From Chryseobacterium mulctrae (GTDB lineage: Bacteria > Bacteroidota > Bacteroidia > Flavobacteriales > Weeksellaceae): DNA of 64,000 nucleotides. The stretch covers positions 3,109,001 to 3,173,000 of the forward strand of contig NZ_VAJL01000001.1 of assembly GCF_006175945.1 (NCBI RefSeq), read 5' to 3'. The notes beneath the pieces are model-generated. The model was given only the letters and a program-made list of their open reading frames with translations, did no database searches and was not told where the DNA came from. Both the position numbers and the translations under genes were made by a program. Positions 16,559-25,257 of this stretch are shown piece by piece; the stretch's first letter is position 1; each line of letters opens with the position of its first letter.

Positions 16559-18076
16559 TTAGAAAGTAATTCCTAAACTTGCGCCGACAAAATTATTGTT
16601 TTTTTTCTGAATTTTCTGTGATTGATATTCTGTACTTACAAAGAATGCCGGAAGCTTCTCCAATTTGATATCGTATCTTAAAGATGCTCCAAAAGTGCTG
16701 ATGTCGCTTGCCTGAAATTGGTAATCCTGAAGAATCCAATCATTGATGGCAGTGTTTCCAACTGATGTAATTGCAGAAATTGATTTATTTACAACTCGTT
16801 TTGTAAAATAGGGACTAAAACTCAATACTTGGTTTTTGTTTAATTTTTTCTGAAAATCTGCATTGATTCCAAAATAATTGTAGACAAATTTTTGTCCTGA
16901 AATAGGATATAATCTTCTTTCTTTAATTTCCTGCTGACTGAAAAATGGCGTTGCATTCAATGTGAAATCATCTTTTGAGAATTGATACATCAGTTTGAAC
17001 AAAGAAGCATAAGTTTCATTATGATAAGCTTTTCTTTGGAAAATCCGCTCTGTACGCTGAGTATTGATAGAATAACCAAACTCAGTTGCAGTCTTTACAG
17101 AAGCAGAGTAATTGGCAAAAATCCCGAATCTGTGATGGTTGTTTAGATTGAAAAATTTTGCACCTTCGAAAATAAACTGCTCGTTCTGTAAAGCTGAAGC
17201 TTTAAAAAATTGATTATTTATTTGGATGTTTTTGGTGTTTTTAGAATTTCCAGCAATAGCTTGAATATAAAAATCTTTTCCTGTTTTATTAGTGATCTGA
17301 GCTCCGACTTGGTAACCTAATTCTTCAAATGCAATAGCATTTTTTCCTCCGTTAAAAAAGTTGTTAGAGTACCCTAATCCTACCATTTGGTAGAGGTAAG
17401 GATTTCCTAAAAGACTAACGAATGAAATGCTGCTGTTTTGGGTATATTTATTAAATTTTGCAAAAACGCCGACTTCATATTCTCTGAAAATATTGTAATT
17501 TAAACCTAGATTTACATAAAGATCTGAGGTTGTATTGTTAATTCTCGGGTCTCTTGAGCGGTAACCCAATTGTGCGGTATAGTTAGCTTCAAGTCCTAAA
17601 GTAAAACGGTTGAATTTCTCAGAATAACCTCCTGCAAAAGAATATCTTTCGAGTTTTAAATCTCCGCCTACAGAATCTGCCAAAACATAAGGTGAAACAC
17701 GGTCAAAATCCAGATTTTCGTTCCATTTAATTTTTAATTGTTTCTGACTTTCGTAGCTTGCCTTTCCCCAAACCGCTCTTTTATCATTAAGCTTTTGAAA
17801 AGAGTTGACGTAAATTTTCAAACCTTTATCTCCAGAACTAAGCTGTTCTCTGTAAATATCTTTTTTTTCTGAATGATAACCAATTCCGAATTCTGAGAAA
17901 GAAGTAGAACTATAATCCGACATGGAAGCCGGATTATAATAAAACTGAGATTTTAAATTTCTTTCCGCGCTGTATTGATTGCGATATTTATTAAAAAAAT
18001 CAAGACTGTCCTGAGCTTTCAACAAAGAAAAACAAATGACAAATAGTGCTGCGAAAGAAGTTTTAATATTGAACAT
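16559..18076 (-). CDS. DUF6850-like outer-membrane beta-barrel protein
   Basis: A 505-residue protein with a signal peptide (SLLKAQ) and a body made almost wholly of alternating beta-strand segments ending in aromatic residues. It closes with FVGASLGITF, the C-terminal Phe signature of outer-membrane barrels. It resembles proteins annotated as DUF6850 that accompany DUF4876 lipoproteins. It starts 27 bases after the DUF4876 gene. A transport or docking role in the same system as the TonB receptor is inferred; no substrate can be read from the sequence. Confidence 0.78.
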   Translation of the reverse strand: MFNIKTSFAALFVICFSLLKAQDSLDFFNKYRNQYSAERNLKSQFYYNPASMSDYSSTSFSEFGIGYHSEKKDIYREQLSSGDKGLKIYVNSFQKLNDKRAVWGKASYESQKQLKIKWNENLDFDRVSPYVLADSVGGDLKLERYSFAGGYSEKFNRFTLGLEANYTAQLGYRSRDPRINNTTSDLYVNLGLNYNIFREYEVGVFAKFNKYTQNSSISFVSLLGNPYLYQMVGLGYSNNFFNGGKNAIAFEELGYQVGAQITNKTGKDFYIQAIAGNSKNTKNIQINNQFFKASALQNEQFIFEGAKFFNLNNHHRFGIFANYSASVKTATEFGYSINTQRTERIFQRKAYHNETYASLFKLMYQFSKDDFTLNATPFFSQQEIKERRLYPISGQKFVYNYFGINADFQKKLNKNQVLSFSPYFTKRVVNKSISAITSVGNTAINDWILQDYQFQASDISTFGASLRYDIKLEKLPAFFVSTEYQSQKIQKKNNNFVGASLGITF

Positions 18077-18103
18077 ATGTTTTAAATAAATTTTAAACCG
18101 AGA

Positions 18104-19330
18104 TTAATGTACAATCCCGTTTTTTAAGCTCGGTTGAGAATCTTTTACAAAATCTAAAGATGAGTTGTTGGTATCTTTGTAAACATTTTTGCCTTCAGAA
18201 GTTTTTCCGATCACCTTACGTCTTACAGATTTTCCGTAACGTGTTGCATCATTGTCCATAGAACCTACTGAAGTCCAACCTGCATCGATACTTGCTGATG
18301 TAAGTGTCTGAACAAAATTGGTAGGGATGCTGTTATTTACTCCGTCAATAATCCAAGAGTTTGGAATTTTATATCTGCTCATTGCTTTTACTACTCCTGC
18401 ACTGTTTACAAAGGTATAATCGTATTTTTGATTCTGAAGAAAAGTGTCTCGGTTTTCGCCGTCTGGGAAACGAGCAATTACATATGTTTCAAAACCTCTG
18501 TTGTGAAGGAAAAACATGTTATAATTCATTTCTGTATAAGCTACATCTGCATTTGGAACACTTGGATTATCTACCTGTCCTAAACTAGGATTTGTAGATG
18601 GAAATTCCCAGTCTGCATTCTGTAGATTATATGCTGTTGAAGTGTTTTGAGAATGATTTATTGCATTGTCAGCTACAACAATAAAGTCACCTGGCTGAAC
18701 CCATTTTTTTTCAGTACTTTTTAGGATCATTATTGCCTTTACCGGAAAATAATCATTAATGTTATATGGTGTTGGATTATCGTTTGATGTTGTGTAGAAG
18801 TTAGATTGCCCAATAATTAAATTTGCAGCATCTAAAACTTTGTCGGTATTATTGGTGATTTTAAAATATCTGCTTGAATTGTAGTTTTTATTATCCGGTG
18901 TTCTTACTCCTGTGAAGAATACTTCTTCGATGATAAAATCGTTACCAAATCTTTTAGCTAAAAGCGGAATGGTAATATTGGTAGCATTTACTTTAATATC
19001 TGTAACTGCAGTTACACCTACATTAATCTGTTCCGAATCTGTTTTTACAACAATTCCGTTTACAGTAATATTGTACGATCCGAAAGGCAATTCAAGAGAA
19101 TGTGCATTGGTATTTTGAATGGTAAATTCTGTTACAGCTCCAGTGTTGATTTCTTTAATTGAAATATCTAAAGTTTTGTAAGTTGCAATTTCTTCGCCTG
19201 TGAAATTCATTGTTAAAACTCCTGTCTGAGAAACAGATTTTCCGAAATCATCATCGCTTGAGCAAGATGTTACCGTAAACCCGGTTACCATTGCTGCTGC
19301 TAAGCTTAGTATTAATACTCTTTTCTTCAT
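18104..19330 (-). CDS. DUF4876-family surface lipoprotein
   Basis: A 408-residue lipoprotein. The signal peptide ends in a lipobox TVTSC, and the mature start CSSDDDFG has acidic residues just after the Cys, a pattern known in Bacteroidota to direct lipoproteins to the outer surface. An early Ig-like beta domain (about 35-120) precedes a larger domain with TDNKVLD-type strands, typical of DUF4876. It lies 24 bases after the TonB receptor, in the position a SusD or HmuY-like ligand-binding partner would hold, but the sequence is not SusD. Probable role: substrate capture at the cell surface (inferred). Confidence 0.82.
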   Translation of the reverse strand: MKKRVLILSLAAAMVTGFTVTSCSSDDDFGKSVSQTGVLTMNFTGEEIATYKTLDISIKEINTGAVTEFTIQNTNAHSLELPFGSYNITVNGIVVKTDSEQINVGVTAVTDIKVNATNITIPLLAKRFGNDFIIEEVFFTGVRTPDNKNYNSSRYFKITNNTDKVLDAANLIIGQSNFYTTSNDNPTPYNINDYFPVKAIMILKSTEKKWVQPGDFIVVADNAINHSQNTSTAYNLQNADWEFPSTNPSLGQVDNPSVPNADVAYTEMNYNMFFLHNRGFETYVIARFPDGENRDTFLQNQKYDYTFVNSAGVVKAMSRYKIPNSWIIDGVNNSIPTNFVQTLTSASIDAGWTSVGSMDNDATRYGKSVRRKVIGKTSEGKNVYKDTNNSSLDFVKDSQPSLKNGIVH

Positions 19331-19354
19331 GTCAATTTATATTAAATTATTATA

Positions 19355-22114
19355 TTAAAAATTATAAGTAAGTTCCATCCCAAAATAAGGACGGTTGGCT
19401 GCTTTTCTTTCAATTTTGAGATTGTTGAAATAGTAAGGTGCACTGTAATTAAAAATCCTTGTCACAAACATGGATGTTTTTATGTTCTTATAAATACTCT
19501 TAGTGATTTTTAAGTTCCCTGCAATTGTAAATGTATAATCTCTAGGCATGTTGTCGGTTACCGAAACATTTCGTACCAACCATTGTTTATAAGTGTCGGT
19601 TTTATCTGCCTCGGTGAAAGGATGTACAATTCCGTCGATTCCGTAATAAGAGATAGGTGCAGCAATTCTTTGATCTTTTCTTTGATAATCAAATACACTT
19701 CCTTGGAATGACGCAGAGATTGTTAAATCCATTTTAGGAATGTAGGTGTCGATAAAAAGGTTGTAATTCATGTTAGAATTAACATAACCGTCATCATTCT
19801 GGTAAATTCCATAATATGGGAATCCGTCTGAGCCTATTGATGCAGAAGGTTTTTCAACGACAGGAACAGAGTTTCTTAATTGTGTTTTAAAATAAGCTCC
19901 GCTTAAAGTAAATCTTGTATTGATTGCTTTAAAACGTGGGGATGTATATCCGAATTCAATACCATTTTTAATAATTGCACTTCCATTTTCAGTAAGCAAG
20001 TATTCGGCATTGGTTTTTCGGTCAACGTAAGGAGTATTTGCTAAATTTGGTCCGTTATTCCATTGTGATAGATCTACTTGCGATGCATCGTATTGTTTGT
20101 AGGTGTGAAGAACAGTGTGTCTCATCGGGCGGAAACCATTGGTCATATCTTCTTTGAAATAAGTAAAGAAAAAGTTGTGGTTTTTATAATAAAGATCGAG
20201 CCTTATTTCTTTTTTGATACTTTTTGCTGCCTCCAAGTTTTTATTTTCAACATTCTGAACATACGTCATGAAATTTACATATCGGTATTGTGCATCATTG
20301 TGATAATAGTTCAGCTGAGTGTAATCCCAGAATTCTCTGTTCGGATACAGCATCAAAAGAGTAGGCTGCTTGTAAAACTGTCCGTATCCAAGAGTTATAT
20401 CTGTCTTTAATGGAACATTATTGATCATTAAATGTGGAAGGTTGTATTGTAGATTTAATCTTGGTTCCACAAAAACTTTTTTGCTGATAGCATAAGAATT
20501 GTCAATTCCTATTTGTTTTGAGAATCTTAATCCTGTGTATAAGGTAAATTTATGCTGATCAACTGCGTAGCTCATCTGATCTCCTAAAAATGCAGCCATC
20601 AAATTAGAAGCAGGGATATCATTGAAAGCTCTAGGTCTTGAGTTGATAAATGATGCAGCATAAGGAGAGTTCATATCGTAAACTAAACCTCGTCCGTTGT
20701 TTTTAGAATATCTCCAGTCTAAACCGGCTTCATACTGATGATTAATTCCAAAAGTATTTCTTGTTCCTGTAGTTTGAAGAAGCGCTGTAACGTCAAGTGG
20801 TTTTCCTTCTGTACTGAATTCGCTGATATAACGAAGAGCGGGGAAAACACCTACGTTTTCTCCCTGTTCTGTGGCTAAAGAAAAAGATCTCGGTCCAGAT
20901 AATTGTATCAGTTTTGTCTGATCTATTTTTTCAAATCCTTGTCTGATTGCAGTATTTAAAATAATTTTATCAAAAAATGAGGCCTTATTTAAACTGTACA
21001 CAAAATTGTTGGTAAAGCTTATTCTTGTTCTGGCTTGTTTGTATTTATCTATCTCAGGAGCTCCATTATCCGGGTCATTTTTTTTGGAATCGATATTGCT
21101 TGAAAAATCGATATTTGAACGCCATTCTAAAGGATTAGACCAAAGATTTCCTTTCTTTTTTGAACGGATTGATGCGGTCATTCTCTGGTAATTTTCAAAA
21201 TCATCTGTCGGATTTGCTTTAGAATCTAAAAAATCTGCACTGGCACTGATTTGCCAATTCTCATTAATTTTAAAACCTTTTCCTACATAATATTGCTTGC
21301 TGAAACCGTCTGCTTTAAATCTTGCCTGCAAAGGAGATTCACCAATTTTTCTTTCGATTTTTATCACTCCGGATGTTAAATCTCCATAAGATGCAGAAGG
21401 AATTCCTCGAATAATTTCTACTTTTTCAATGTCGTTCGTAGAAATTGTTCTCATATCTACCCCGGTTGTGGCAGTTTCTCTAGCTTCAGGTGAATATCCA
21501 AATTGTCTGTTGTCTAGCGAAACCTGCATATCTGCATTAGAATTAACGACATTCCCGTCAATCATAAATTGTACTCCAAGTGACGAAGTATCATATTTTC
21601 CGGGCTCGTTACTCAGGCCCCCTCTGTTTTCACGAAGCAATGGTCGGTTATTTACACTTAATGATGGCGTTTTTGCCAATCCACCCGGTAAAAGCTCCAT
21701 CAGATCTGTAAAACTTGAGGGTTGCAAATGTTCCATTGCTTTTCTGTCGATAATGGTTTTAGTCGTTAAACCTTTCCCTTCTTTAGAGAAAATAACAATT
21801 TCTTCAAGTTTATCTACGGGTTGAAGCTGGAAATTAAGTGTTTTTGAACTGTTTAAAGTAACATCAAACTCTTTTTCCTGATAATTAGAGTGAATGATTT
21901 TTAGATGATGTTTGCCTTCACTTAAAACTAATGTTGCAACTCCATTTTCATCCGTAACTGCAGAGTTTTGAGAACTTTTTACAGTAACGCCTTTCAGTTT
22001 TTGCTGATTTTCCCCCGAAATACTAATGCTTAATTGTAATTTCTCGTTTTGAGCCAATAAAAGTTGAGAACCGAAGAAAAAAAGTATTGTAAATGTTAAA
22101 AGCCTGATCATCAT
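19355..22114 (-). CDS. TonB-dependent outer membrane receptor with carboxypeptidase-like N-domain
   Basis: A 919-residue receptor. After the signal peptide (LLLAQ) comes a CarboxypepD_reg-like domain (about 22-110, with VKSSQNSAVTDENGVATL). The plug follows (about 125-250; ELLPGGLAKTPSL, IEKVEIIRGIPSASYGDLTSGVIKI), then a 22-strand-type barrel ending GMELTYNF. It moves a scarce substrate across the outer membrane using TonB energy. It is the first gene of a four-gene unit with the DUF4876 lipoprotein, barrel and peroxidase. A -7 box TACTTTTG (22153-22146) lies about 30 bases upstream, and a CTGAC-N4-GTCAG palindrome further up. Confidence 0.92.
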   Translation of the reverse strand: MMIRLLTFTILFFFGSQLLLAQNEKLQLSISISGENQQKLKGVTVKSSQNSAVTDENGVATLVLSEGKHHLKIIHSNYQEKEFDVTLNSSKTLNFQLQPVDKLEEIVIFSKEGKGLTTKTIIDRKAMEHLQPSSFTDLMELLPGGLAKTPSLSVNNRPLLRENRGGLSNEPGKYDTSSLGVQFMIDGNVVNSNADMQVSLDNRQFGYSPEARETATTGVDMRTISTNDIEKVEIIRGIPSASYGDLTSGVIKIERKIGESPLQARFKADGFSKQYYVGKGFKINENWQISASADFLDSKANPTDDFENYQRMTASIRSKKKGNLWSNPLEWRSNIDFSSNIDSKKNDPDNGAPEIDKYKQARTRISFTNNFVYSLNKASFFDKIILNTAIRQGFEKIDQTKLIQLSGPRSFSLATEQGENVGVFPALRYISEFSTEGKPLDVTALLQTTGTRNTFGINHQYEAGLDWRYSKNNGRGLVYDMNSPYAASFINSRPRAFNDIPASNLMAAFLGDQMSYAVDQHKFTLYTGLRFSKQIGIDNSYAISKKVFVEPRLNLQYNLPHLMINNVPLKTDITLGYGQFYKQPTLLMLYPNREFWDYTQLNYYHNDAQYRYVNFMTYVQNVENKNLEAAKSIKKEIRLDLYYKNHNFFFTYFKEDMTNGFRPMRHTVLHTYKQYDASQVDLSQWNNGPNLANTPYVDRKTNAEYLLTENGSAIIKNGIEFGYTSPRFKAINTRFTLSGAYFKTQLRNSVPVVEKPSASIGSDGFPYYGIYQNDDGYVNSNMNYNLFIDTYIPKMDLTISASFQGSVFDYQRKDQRIAAPISYYGIDGIVHPFTEADKTDTYKQWLVRNVSVTDNMPRDYTFTIAGNLKITKSIYKNIKTSMFVTRIFNYSAPYYFNNLKIERKAANRPYFGMELTYNF

Positions 22115-22145
22115 TATTTTAGTTTATGGAAAGCAAAATCGACCG

Positions 22146-22153
22146 CAAAAGTA
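22146..22153 (-). promoter_or_regulatory. -7 box of the TonB receptor cluster
   Basis: The minus strand reads TACTTTTG, an exact TAnnTTTG match, about 31 bases before the receptor ATG. No clear -33 TTG is present, so an activator may be needed. Confidence 0.6.
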
Positions 22154-22201
22154 GGAATTAAATTTGCGGATATGAAATTTATTTAGAACAAATTAAAATA
22201 A

Positions 22202-22215
22202 CTGACAAAAGTCAG
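22202..22215. promoter_or_regulatory. Palindrome CTGAC-N4-GTCAG upstream of the TonB cluster
   Basis: Perfect five-base arms around AAAA, with the centre about 68 bases before the expected transcription start. The TGAC-N4-GTCA core resembles sites of CRP/FNR-type regulators, which often act from about -60 to -70. It may instead be a weak terminator of murB, since the minus strand continues into TTATTTTAATTT. Confidence 0.4.
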
Positions 22216-22240
22216 ATGGATAATATGAAAGAATGGTAAT

Positions 22241-23254
22241 TTAAAGAATGTTCACTTCTCGCTCCAATTCAATCCCGAATTTTTCTTTAACGGAATCAAT
22301 AATTAAACCTGAGAAATCAAAAATTTCTTTCCCGGAAGCATTTCCTGTAGCGTTAATAATCACTAAAGATTGTAATTGATGAGAAGCTACATTTCCGATT
22401 TGTTTTCCTTTCCAGCCACATTGTTCGATTAGCCAGCCTGCAGGAACTTTAACGAAATTTCCGTTTGGATAACCCTGAATGTTATCGAATTTTAATTTTA
22501 AATCTTCAAACTGAGCTAAAGGAATAGTGGGATTTTTAAAAAAACTTCCTGCATTACCAATTTTTTTCGGATCGGGAAGTTTACTTTGTCTGATGTTAAT
22601 AACGGCTTTTGAAACATCCTGAATTGTTGGATTTATTATTCCTAAATTTTCCAGTTCAGATTGTATAGCGCCGTATTCGGTTTTAATGGTGTGGTTTTGA
22701 GTGGTTAATTTAAAACTCACTTCCAAAATCACATATTTATTTTTTCCTTCCTGTTTGAAAATAGAATCTCTGTACCCGAATCTGCATTTTTCCAGATCAA
22801 AATTTTCAAGTTGTAATGTCTGTAAATTCAAAACTTTACAGCTTACAAAATGATCTTTTATTTCAGTTCCGTAAGCTCCGATATTTTGCATCGGTGAGGT
22901 TCCTACATTTCCAGGAATTAAAGAAAGATTTTCAAGTCCGCCATAATTCTTATTCAGGCAAAATATGACGAATTTATGCCAGTTTTCTCCTGCTCTTGCT
23001 GTTACTAAAACTTCGTTTTCATTTAAAAATTCTTCAGAAATTCCCTTTAAATTTAATTGTATCGCTAAACCGTCAAAATCTTTTGTAAAAAGAATATTGC
23101 TTCCGCCACCCAAGAATAGGAGTGGGAGAGGTTGAGTGTGGGAGTGTTTTAGAGTTTCAATTAATTCTTCTACAGTATTTATTTCAACAAAATATTTTGC
23201 TTTTGCTTCTACTCCAAAAGTATTGAAAGGTTTTAGTGAAAAATTTTCCTGCAT
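22241..23254 (-). CDS. murB: UDP-N-acetylenolpyruvoylglucosamine reductase
   Basis: Second committed step of peptidoglycan synthesis: FAD- and NADPH-dependent reduction of UDP-GlcNAc-enolpyruvate. FAD-binding motifs are LGGGSNIL near residue 50 and IPGNVGTSPMQNIGAYG near 115. GYRDSIFK, the proton-donor serine region GNAGSFFKNP, and AGWLIEQCGWKG are all present. Length (337) fits a type I MurB. It follows the lipoprotein at 23296 by 41 bases and is probably in an operon with the aminotransferase. The segment coding SHTQPLPL (about 23119-23158) resembles an intergenic minisatellite on the other strand. Confidence 0.96.
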   Translation of the reverse strand: MQENFSLKPFNTFGVEAKAKYFVEINTVEELIETLKHSHTQPLPLLFLGGGSNILFTKDFDGLAIQLNLKGISEEFLNENEVLVTARAGENWHKFVIFCLNKNYGGLENLSLIPGNVGTSPMQNIGAYGTEIKDHFVSCKVLNLQTLQLENFDLEKCRFGYRDSIFKQEGKNKYVILEVSFKLTTQNHTIKTEYGAIQSELENLGIINPTIQDVSKAVINIRQSKLPDPKKIGNAGSFFKNPTIPLAQFEDLKLKFDNIQGYPNGNFVKVPAGWLIEQCGWKGKQIGNVASHQLQSLVIINATGNASGKEIFDFSGLIIDSVKEKFGIELEREVNIL

Positions 23255-23295
23255 TGGATTTAGTAAATGTTTAGAATTAATTTGAAAATAAAATT

Positions 23296-23775
23296 TTATT
23301 GATATTCCTGAGGAATAATTTTTAAAAGCTCTTGCTTGAAACGGGCAAACTGATTGTAATGAATATCGTTTTGTGCGTTGACGTAAACGTGAGATTTTTT
23401 ATTGGTTTTAATCTGAAAACTCTCGTCAATACCATCAATCGGTTGAATACTTGGTGAACTTTCGATGCCGTCCAAATTTCTAATTTTAAAAGAAGAAGTC
23501 ATGCTTTTCCAGGTCTGCGGTTTGATGGCAGAGTGCCATTCTTTGTGCTTCTTTGTTGAGGTTGCTCCGGTTTCAAAATGAATGGAGTCTTTCGTAACTT
23601 TTATCACTCTGTAAAAACCTAACTGACCACCAATTTCCGATAAGCCAATAAAGGTGATTTCTTCGGTTTTAGAATCTGGTTTTTTATCAGCAGTTTTTTC
23701 ACTGCATGAAAAAAAGATCAGCAGTAAAAACATTGAAACGAAAATTTTCAAATCACTTATTTTTACTGCCGACAT
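23296..23775 (-). CDS. Hypothetical lipoprotein
   Basis: A 159-residue protein. A hydrophobic signal (FVSMFLLLIFFSC) ends in a lipobox, with Cys near residue 24 followed by SEKTADKK, which is not acidic; this suggests a periplasmic-facing anchor. The body is mixed alpha/beta with no motif I recognise (GLSEIGGQLGFYRVIKV, ending LLKIIPQEYQ). It starts 10 bases after the aminotransferase stop and is followed by murB, so it belongs to that operon. Function unknown. Confidence 0.75.
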   Translation of the reverse strand: MSAVKISDLKIFVSMFLLLIFFSCSEKTADKKPDSKTEEITFIGLSEIGGQLGFYRVIKVTKDSIHFETGATSTKKHKEWHSAIKPQTWKSMTSSFKIRNLDGIESSPSIQPIDGIDESFQIKTNKKSHVYVNAQNDIHYNQFARFKQELLKIIPQEYQ

Positions 23776-23785
23776 ATTTGTACTA

Positions 23786-24991
23786 TTAAAAATTGAACTC
23801 TAATTTATATTTTTCAAGCGCGTGTTTTAAGATCTCTGCACTTTTTCTTAAATCTTCTTCTTTCAGAACGTAAGCAATTCTCACCTGCTTTTTTCCTAAT
23901 TCAGGATCGCTGTAGAATCCTCCTGCAGGAGCAACCATGATGGTTTCATTGTTCAAAGTGTATTTTTCAAGAAGCCATTGCGCGAATTTTTCAGTATCAT
24001 CTACCGGAAGTTCGGCAACACAATAGAATGCTCCTTTGGGTTTAGGGCAAATAACTCCCGGAATTGCATTTAGCAAATCAACCAAAACATTTCTTCTGTG
24101 GGTATATTCTTCTCTTACGGCTCTGATATATGCTCCGTCGTTTTGGTGAGCGGCAGTTGCTGCGATTTGCCCCAAAAGTACCGGGCTTAATCTTGCCTGT
24201 GCAAATAGCATTGCAGCATCGTGAATCTTTTTTGAACGGGTAATTAAACAACCGATTCTTACACCACACATAGAATAACGCTTAGATTCAGAATCGATAA
24301 TGATGCAGTTTTCGCTTAATTCAGGGAAAGCAAGCATTGAAACTTGTTGTTTCCCGTCGTAAACATATTCTCTGTAAACCTCGTCAGAAATAACAACGAT
24401 GTCATATTTTAAAGCAATTTCAGCTAATTTCTGAAGTTCTTCACGGGTGTAAAGATATCCTGTAGGATTTCCAGGGTTACAAATAACGATTGCTCTTGTT
24501 TTTGCAGTGATTTTTTTCTCAAATTCTTCAATCGGAGGAAGGGCAAAACCAGTATCAATAGAGGAAGGAATTGCAACTACATTCACATTGAATGTGCTTG
24601 TAAATCCGTTATAATTTGCATAATATGGTTCTGGAATAATTACTTCATCGCCGTCATCACAAAGAGTAGAGATAGCGAAATTTAAAGCTTCAGATCCACC
24701 GTTTGTTACAATGAAATTATCTGGAGTAAGATCTGTAAAATCTAAAGAATGATAATATTCTGTAAGCGCTTTTCTGTATTCGATATTTCCTTCTGAAAGA
24801 GCATATTCCAAAACTTTTAAATCAATGTTTTTTAAAGCATTCAAAGCGGTTTCAGGAGTTTCGATATCCGGTTGTCCGATGTTAAGGTGATATACTTTTG
24901 TACCTCTCTGTTTAGCCAGTAAGGCAAAAGGAACCAGTTTTCTTACCGGTGAAGGCGGCATCTGTTGTGCTCTGTTGGAAATGTTTGGCAT
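23786..24991 (-). CDS. PLP-dependent class I/II aminotransferase
   Basis: A fold-type I aminotransferase of 401 residues, most like aspartate or broad-specificity aminotransferases. It shows LNIGQPDIETPE, GGSEALNFA, the NPGNPTGYLY motif that contacts the cofactor, ISDEVYREYVYDG with the pyridine-binding Asp, and SESKRYSMCGVRIG with the Schiff-base Lys. The C-terminal arginine that binds the substrate carboxylate lies in KQVRIAYV. The exact amino acid cannot be told. A -7 box (TATTTTTG, 25018-25011) lies 19 bases before the ATG. Confidence 0.9.
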   Translation of the reverse strand: MPNISNRAQQMPPSPVRKLVPFALLAKQRGTKVYHLNIGQPDIETPETALNALKNIDLKVLEYALSEGNIEYRKALTEYYHSLDFTDLTPDNFIVTNGGSEALNFAISTLCDDGDEVIIPEPYYANYNGFTSTFNVNVVAIPSSIDTGFALPPIEEFEKKITAKTRAIVICNPGNPTGYLYTREELQKLAEIALKYDIVVISDEVYREYVYDGKQQVSMLAFPELSENCIIIDSESKRYSMCGVRIGCLITRSKKIHDAAMLFAQARLSPVLLGQIAATAAHQNDGAYIRAVREEYTHRRNVLVDLLNAIPGVICPKPKGAFYCVAELPVDDTEKFAQWLLEKYTLNNETIMVAPAGGFYSDPELGKKQVRIAYVLKEEDLRKSAEILKHALEKYKLEFNF

Positions 24992-25010
24992 TGTCTAAAA
25001 TTTGTATGTG

Positions 25011-25018
25011 CAAAAATA
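25011..25018 (-). promoter_or_regulatory. -7 box of the aminotransferase operon
   Basis: The minus strand reads TATTTTTG, an exact consensus match, followed by 19 bases to the ATG. Confidence 0.6.
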
Positions 25019-25204
25019 ACAAAATATTTCGGCTCGAACTGAAATATTAATAGAAAGGATTAATTTGTGATGTATTGTTTTTTTTAATTATGTTATTAGT
25101 GTTAATAGCTCTAAAATATAGCGGATATTAGTTGCTTAATGGATTAGATATTACGTATATCTTATTTAAATTTTAATTTATTTGAAAATAATTTAAAATT
25201 AATA

Positions 25205-25234
25205 TTGTGTATTTAGATTTAATTCATAGTTTTA
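25205..25234 (+). promoter_or_regulatory. Promoter of the secreted fibronectin-type protein
   Basis: A TTG at 25205-25207 and TAGTTTTA at 25227-25234 (one mismatch to TAnnTTTG), spaced 19 bases, about 25 bases before the ATG. The rest of the 266-base gap is AT-rich with no other signal that I can see. Confidence 0.45.
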
Positions 25235-25257
25235 CAGTGAACTAATAAAAAATATTT

